Below are positions 58,808 through 64,000 of a stretch of DNA of 64,000 nucleotides, piece after piece. The notes below the pieces were generated by a model. The model was not told the origin of the DNA. It ran no database searches and saw only the letters and a list, made by a program, of their open reading frames with translations. This stretch comes from Dama dama. Its lineage: Eukaryota > Chordata > Mammalia > Artiodactyla > Cervidae. The stretch is taken from contig NC_083703.1 of assembly GCF_033118175.1 (NCBI RefSeq), forward strand, positions 82,241,001 through 82,305,000. The letters are read 5' to 3'. A program made the position numbers and the translations under genes. Numbering within the stretch: position 1 is the first letter of the stretch; each line of letters opens with the position of its first letter.

Positions 58808-59063
58808 GAGTTTACTCAAATTCATGTCCATCAAGGCAGTGAGTCCATCCAACCATGTCATCCTCTGTTGCCCCCTTCTCCTCCTGCATTCAATCTTTCC
58901 CATCATCAGGTTCTTTTCCAATGAGTCAGCTCTTCACATCAGGTGGCAAAAGTATTGGAGTTTCAGCTTCAGCATCAGTCCTTCCAATGAGTGTTCAGGA
59001 CTGATCTCCTTTAGGATGGACTGGCTGGATCTCCTTGCAGCCCAGGGGATGCCCAAGAGTTGT
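58808..59063 (-). mobile_element. Second BovB 3'-type fragment joined to the first
   Basis: Same orientation as the preceding BovB, but the sequence jumps back to the 3'-terminal block (gagtttactcaaattcatgt) and runs to gcccaggggatgcccaag. Its own tail is missing, so it was joined by recombination or a deletion rather than as a clean insertion. Confidence 0.85.
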
Positions 59064-59156
59064 AATACCAGAACCCGCCTCATTCTGTCCCTAAGCCCTT
59101 TCAGCTACTGATCTGTTCTTTGTCACTATGGTTTTGTGTTTTTGCCTTTTAAATAG

Positions 59157-59345
59157 AATTCTGTAGTGTTTAATCAGTGTTCTCTGGAGAACAGAACCAG
59201 CCAGATGCATATATATTATCAGGAATTGGCTCATGTGATTATGGAGGCTGAGAGTTTAAGAAATCCAAGAGCTGCAGTTGGCAAGCTGGAGGTCTAGGAG
59301 TGTCAATGGCACAGTTCCAATCAGAAAGTAGGGAAAACAAGTGAA
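59157..59345. mobile_element. Possible ancient interspersed repeat
   Basis: The gttctctggagaacagaacc, aggaattggctcatgtgatt and atggaggctgagagtttaag order recalls a common old mammalian repeat, but I cannot assign the family. Confidence 0.35.
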
Positions 59346-59636
59346 CTTATTTACAAAACAGAAACAGACTCACTGACTTAGCAAACAAACTTCAGTTGCC
59401 AAAGGGGAAGGGTTAAATTAGGAGTTTGGGATTAGTAGATACAAATGACTATATATAAAATAAATAACATGGTCCTACGGTTCATCACAAAGAGTTCTAT
59501 TCAGTACCTATGGTCATCCATAAAGGAAAAGACTATACGTGTGTGTGTCTATGTATACACACACATGATTATATATATATATAATTGAATCTCTTTGCTT
59601 TATACTGGAAAGTAACACGGCATTGTATATCAACTA
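59346..59636 (+). mobile_element. L1 3' UTR, sense, ending at a SINE
   Basis: gggaagggttaaattaggag, a tatatataaaataaataaca block, attcagtacctatggtcatc and acacggcattgtatatcaac. The end of the L1 tail is displaced by the adjacent Bov-tA. Confidence 0.8.
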
Positions 59637-59858
59637 TGAAAGTGAAAGTGAAAGTGAAGTCACTCAGTCGTGTCCAACTCTTCGCAACCCTGTGGACTGC
59701 AGCCTACCAGGTTCCTCTGTCCATGGGATTTTCCAGGCAAGAGTACTGGAGTGGGGTGCCATTTCCTTCTCCAGGAGATCTTCCCGACCCAGGGATCGAA
59801 CCTGGGTCTCCCACATTGTAGACAGACACTTTACTGTCTGAGCCACCAGGCAAGTCAA
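59637..59858 (-). mobile_element. Bov-tA SINE
   Basis: Minus-strand copy with a gtgaaagtgaaagtgaa tail, intact body and head (gagccaccaggcaagtc). Confidence 0.95.
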
Positions 59859-61234
59859 GAGGACAGTTATCAACCATATTTCCATTTAAAAAACTTTTCT
59901 TACAAAGGGAAGAAAAGGCCCCCATGTTAGGGGGACAGTCTGCTTCTGAAGGTTGAGATGCTGTTCCCACCCTCAAGCTGGACCTTCGCCTTGAAGTCCT
60001 CTTTTGGAGACTGAGGCTGAAACTCACTTCCAGGCTTTGGGTAGTATTACAAGTCCTAGCTACACCTGAGGGCAAATGCATGTATATATATTTATATAAA
60101 ATCACATAGTATGAACATGCTAACAATATGAATGTGACATTGGCTTTATCAATCCATTTATGGCCGTGTGCACTTTCCACCAGCACTGCACGCTCTTCGG
60201 GTCCTTAGACAGCCACTGTGTGTGTCCTGTCCGGGTTCTCCGGCTGCGTTCAGTGAGCGAGACCCACAGCGTGTGCTTCCAGCACCTCCCGGAGCCGGAG
60301 CCCTGTGGCTTCTCAGAAAGGCCTTGAACGCAGAGAGGACGGCGTACCAACAGCAGTGAGTGCTGCGCGGCCGTGGCGTGGACGATCTCTTTCTTCCTAT
60401 GCTCTGTATATTTTGCCTTAAAAAGTTAAACAGCCCAAGGAGAAAAGTTTTTTCGTACATCACTGTATGCAGAGACAGGGAAGACTTGTGTAATTCATCC
60501 GGAAGACGAACGTGGGGAGAGAAAGCCGCAGGGAAACAGACGAGCCCTCCTGCTCGTCTCCTCTGGGCTCAGTCTGTGCGGGTCCCTGTTGGTCAGCAGC
60601 CCGGGCGCCCGGCTGCTGTCCGTCACTGTGGGCTCACGTGGTGGCCTCGTGGCAGCTGAGAGAAAATACAGAGTTGGAGGAAAGTGACTCAGAACCAGAG
60701 TCAGAGGGACCCGTGAATATAAATACACTTTATTAAGCTTCACCTGCCACAAAGGAGCAGAACCAAGCTTGCAGACTCTGGGGTGATTGAGCGGCACCAG
60801 GCTTTACGCTGAGCTCAGTCATTTCTCTCAGCTATTAAATATTGTCATGTATTGCTGTGCACTTTTTCTTGCCTCTAAATGAACTTCCTTCGCTCCCTTT
60901 AGATTCATTTATTATGCAGTGAGATGCTACTTAAAAAAAAAAAAAAAAATCTTTGGGAGAAGTGACTAATATACTTGCACAGACCAGCTTTTGTGCTAAT
61001 TGGGTTTATTTGTCTGTGTCAATGCAAACTCACAAAGGGATGCTCGACAGAAAGGGCAAACCTACAGATAGGATGCCTCCTCACAAAATCCCTGTGTATT
61101 ACAAATGAAATCCGTATACTGCCTAAGGCAAAGTTTTTAGCCACTGAGTTTGGGCCATAACTATACAAAAGCCTTCTTTCTTAAGGACTTCAGTTTATAC
61201 TGAGTATAAAATAACACTGAAGAAATATGTCCAA
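59859..61234. other. Unassigned sequence with a CpG-richer patch
   Basis: A GC- and CpG-richer patch lies at about 60,180-60,660. No exon is supported by a conserved protein. An A run lies at 60,930-60,948. Confidence 0.4.
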
Positions 61235-61385
61235 ATTTTACACTTTTTATTTTGTATTGGAATATAGTCAATTAACAATGTGATAGTTTGGACAGCAGAG
61301 TGGCTCAGCCATACATACTCACGTACCCATTCTTCCCTAAACTCCCCTCTCATCCAGGCTGCCACAGAACATGTCCATTTTAATT
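61235..61385 (-). mobile_element. L1 3' terminal fragment, minus strand
   Basis: Tail tttttattttgtattggaat, then ggacagcagagtggctcagc and ctctcatccaggctgccaca. About 150 bp only. Confidence 0.8.
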
Positions 61386-61734
61386 GGGAATTTTTTAAAA
61401 AGATATATGGGTTGTCCCTTTTTGGTTAATGACTGTATAGCATCTGAGTTAACTTGATACTTATGGAATCCTCTTCCCAGTGAAACAGATGTGACTCCCA
61501 GGCATAAAATCCTTCATTGGATGTGATTGCCCCTATAGACCAGTGAGAGTTCCTTCCTAAAGGGCCACTGATGGTTCAGAATGAGCTAACAATACTAAGA
61601 ACAGCAGAAGGAGGCTCTCAAAAGCTGGATTTTCATCTGCAGAATAATGCCCTCCTGTGGGTGCCCACTTCATAATCCCCAGAACTCTGGGACTGTGATA
61701 CATGGTGAAAATGAGATGAGATGGAATTAAAGAC
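61386..61734. other. Unassigned sequence
   Basis: No feature recognised. Confidence 0.45.
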
Positions 61735-62184
61735 ACTCAGCCATAAAAAAGAATGAAATTGAGTCAGCTGTAGTGAGGTGGATGAGCCTAGAGTCTGTCA
61801 TCCAGAGTGAAGTCAGTCAGAAAGAGAAGAACAAATATGTCTATTAATGGATAAATATGGAATCTAGAAAAAATGGCACTGATGAACTTATTTGCAGGGC
61901 AGGAATAGAAGCACAGAGGTACAGACCGACCTGGGGACAAGCAGGGGACGGAGGGGGTGGGGCAGAGCCGGGAGGGGCAGTGACATGCGTGCACCCCGGG
62001 GGTGCAGCCCCTCACTCTGTGACCACCTGAGACGTGTGGTGGGGCGGGGGCGGGAGGGAGGCTCCGGAGGGAGCGGGTATATGTATCCTTGTAGCTGTTG
62101 TGCAGCAGAGACCATCACGACGTTGTAAAACAATTATCCTCTAATTAAAATATATATATATATATACACACACACATATATATA
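61735..62184 (+). mobile_element. Young-looking L1 3' end with TA/CA tail
   Basis: Starts in the end of ORF2 (acactcagccataaaaaaga), then 3' UTR with gtgaagtcagtcagaaagag, a G-rich tract at about 61,925-62,075, and ttgtaaaacaattatcctct. The tail is (TA)n(CA)n(TA)n at 62,150-62,184. Confidence 0.9.
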
Positions 62185-62204
62185 GCACCTTTTTAAGGCA
62201 CTAA

Positions 62205-62605
62205 GAGCAGGAAGTTAGCCTGGATTATCCAGGTGGGTCCAGGGTAATCCATTGAATTTTTAGAAGTGGAAAAATCTCTCAGTTTTGGCCAAACGGAGAT
62301 AATTGACCAAAGGAGAGTCAGAGAGGTGTGATGTGGAAAAGACTCGCTTCATCTCTCCTACTTGAAGGTGAGGAGGGGCCACGAGCCGGCGGATGCAAGC
62401 AGTCTCCAGAAGCTGGGAAGGTGAGGGAGCAGACCTCACAGCAGAGCTTGCGGAAGGGAAGGCGGCCCTGCCAACAGCATCTTCAGCCCAGTGAGACCCT
62501 TGTCTGATCTCTGATCTGCAGAATTATTTGATAATAAAGCTGAGTTATGTTTAGGCACCAAATTAATGGAAATTTTTATGGCAACAACCAAATACTAATG
62601 CAACG
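62205..62605 (+). mobile_element. MLT1-like (ERVL-MaLR) LTR fragment
   Basis: LTR-like sequence with the late-LTR order gaagctgggaaggtgagg, ccctgccaacagcatcttca, ctgcagaattatttgataat and a terminal caacaaccaaatactaatgc. No internal coding sequence. Confidence 0.65.
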
Positions 62606-62824
62606 TTCTCATTATTTTTTGTGTGAGATCATGACTTTTAGCATTTTGTAAATTTCAAATTTTCTTTTTCCTATGAAATAATACAAAACAGTACTGCGTG
62701 TGTGAGGGGTTTATTGTCTTACTTTCTGAAATAAAGCGCAGTCATCTTGTCATCAGTCCTCTCGTCGCTGCTCTCCCCTCTTCTCTCCATCTCTCCCTCC
62801 CCTCTTTCTTTCCTTTCTTAAAAA

Positions 62825-62948
62825 AAGAAATTATTTGGAGGATAATGGCTTCACCACGTTGTGTCGGTTCCTACCGTACACGCAGTCGCGTGACGCAGCC
62901 ACGGTACACAGTGTCCCTCGCTCAGCAGCCTCCCTCCACCCCCGCCGG
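62825..62948 (-). mobile_element. L1 3' terminal fragment, host of the 21-bp array
   Basis: Minus-strand ruminant L1 3' terminus: aattatttggaggataatgg, cacgttgtgtcggttcctac and the C-rich cctccctccacccccgcc stretch, directly continuous with the 21-bp array. Confidence 0.75.
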
Positions 62949-64000
62949 CCTCCAGTCCTTACAGACCCGCCTCCAGGCGCTTATAGAGCCGCCTCCAGTC
63001 CTTACAGACCCGCCTCCAGTCCTTACAGACCCGCCTCCAGTCCGTACAGACCCGCCTCCAGTCCTTACAGACCCGCCTCCTGTCCTTACAGACCCGCCTC
63101 CAGTCCTTACAGACCAGCCTCCAGTCCTTACAGACCAGCCTCCAGTCCGTACAGAGCCGCCTCCAGTCCGTACAGACCCGCCTCCAGTCCTTACAGACCC
63201 GCCTCCAGTCCGTACAGACCAGCCTCCAGTCCTTACAGACCCGCCTCCAGTCCGTACAGACCCGCCTCCAGTCCTTACAGAGCCGCCTCCAGTCCGTACA
63301 GACCCGCCTCCAGTCCTTACAGAGCCGCCTCCAGTCCGTACAGACCCGCCTCCAGTCCTTACAGAGCCGCCTCCAGTCCGTACAGACCCGCCTCCAGTCC
63401 TTACAGAGCCGCCTCCAGTCCGTACAGACCCGCCTCCAGTCCTTACAGACCCGCCTCCAGTCCTTACAGAGCCGCCTCCAGTCCGTACAGACCCGCCTCC
63501 AGTCCTTACAGAGCCGCCTCCAGTCCGTACAGACCCGCCTCCAGTCCTTACAGAGCCGCCTCCAGTCCGTACAGACCCGCCTCCAGTCCTTACAGACCCG
63601 CCTCCAGTCCGTACAGACCCGCCTCCAGTCCTTACAGACCCGCCTCCAGTCCTTACAGACCCGCCTCCGGTCCGTACAGACCCGCCTCCAGTCCGTACAG
63701 ACCCGCCTCCAGTCCTTACAGACCCGCCTCCAGTCCGTACAGACCCGCCTCCAGTCCTTACAGACCCGCCTCCAGTCCGTACAGACCCGCCTCCAGTCCT
63801 TACAGAGCCGCCTCCAGTCCTTACAGACCCGCCTCCAGTCCGTACAGACCCGCCTCCAGTCCTTACAGACCCGCCTCCAGTCCGTACAGAGCCGCCTCCG
63901 GTCCGTACAGACCCGCCTCCAGTCCGTACAGAGCCGCCTCCAGTCCTTACAGACCCGCCTCCAGTCCTTACAGACCCGCCTCCAGTCCGTACAGACCCGC
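62949..64000. repeat. 21-bp minisatellite running off the window
   Basis: At least 50 units of 21 bp, consensus cctccagtccttacagaccc plus g. Two main sites vary: ccTtac versus ccGtac, and gacccg versus gagccg or gaccag. From about 63,240 to 63,620 the T and G forms mostly alternate, giving a 42-bp higher-order unit. Three plus-strand frames stay open (for example repeated PPVLTDP) but lack a start codon and resemble no protein. Confidence 0.97.

Noticed and set aside
62205..62605. Complete endogenous retrovirus
   Set aside because: Only MLT1-like LTR text is present; no internal retroviral coding region was seen here or beside the other LTR-like fragments.
62949..64000. Uninterrupted frame with repeated PPVLTDP-like peptide, reminiscent of a mucin-type repeat
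   Set aside because: All three plus frames are open for the same periodicity reason, no start codon or flanking exon is visible, and the array is continuous with an L1 3' UTR.
62949..64000. CRISPR-like array
   Set aside because: Units are head-to-tail with no unique spacers, and the DNA is mammalian. This is a minisatellite.

Overview
This is nuclear DNA of a ruminant, most likely a bovid. The repeats show it: about twenty-two tRNA-Glu-derived Bov-tA SINEs (two of them dimers), eight or more pieces of the BovB (RTE-type) LINE, seven CHR-type cetartiodactyl SINEs, and L1 copies with ruminant-type 3' ends. Older mammalian repeats lie underneath: MIR, L2, L1M, MER5A (hAT), a Tigger-type mariner element and MLT1-like LTRs. 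No cellular protein-coding gene, tRNA, rRNA or conserved small RNA gene was recognised on either strand. The long open frames are either decayed retrotransposon ORFs or artefacts of tandem repeats whose unit is a multiple of three. Family names come from recognising consensus sequence from memory, not from a database search.

Layout. 1-0.84 kb: sparse sequence with one Bov-tA. 0.84-6.55 kb: one long, minus-strand L1 with dead ORF1 and ORF2, interrupted by a BovB 3' fragment. 6.6-18 kb: AT-rich intergenic DNA with CHR, MER5A, L2, MIR, paired Bov-tA copies, an old L1M piece and a BovB 3' end. 17.95-18.67 kb: an internally deleted BovB that keeps both ends. 18.7-42 kb: many young SINEs scattered over old L2, MIR and L1 pieces. 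42-51.4 kb: several L1 fragments, including an L1M cut by a Tigger-type element and a SINE, a 5'-inverted L1, and a MER5A carrying a SINE.

The most distinctive part is the right-hand 12.4 kb. It holds three large tandem arrays, each embedded in or abutting a retrotransposon: a roughly 2.5 kb TG/TA-rich array inside an L1 3' UTR (51.66-54.2 kb), a 24-bp CpG- and GC-box-rich array of about 39 units inside a CHR SINE (56.08-57.0 kb), and a 21-bp array of at least 50 units that begins in the C-rich part of an L1 3' UTR and runs off the window end (62.95-64.0 kb). Each array appears to have grown from a low-complexity stretch already present in its host element. A block this rich in GC-rich minisatellites would fit a subtelomeric or otherwise recombination-prone location, but that is inference.

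There is no operon-like or pathway-like system here. The points of interest are genome dynamics: element-seeded minisatellites, an inverted template-switch scar in a SINE, a mini-BovB with both termini, two twin-primed L1 insertions, and small internal duplications within old elements. Stretches where nothing was recognised are listed as such.
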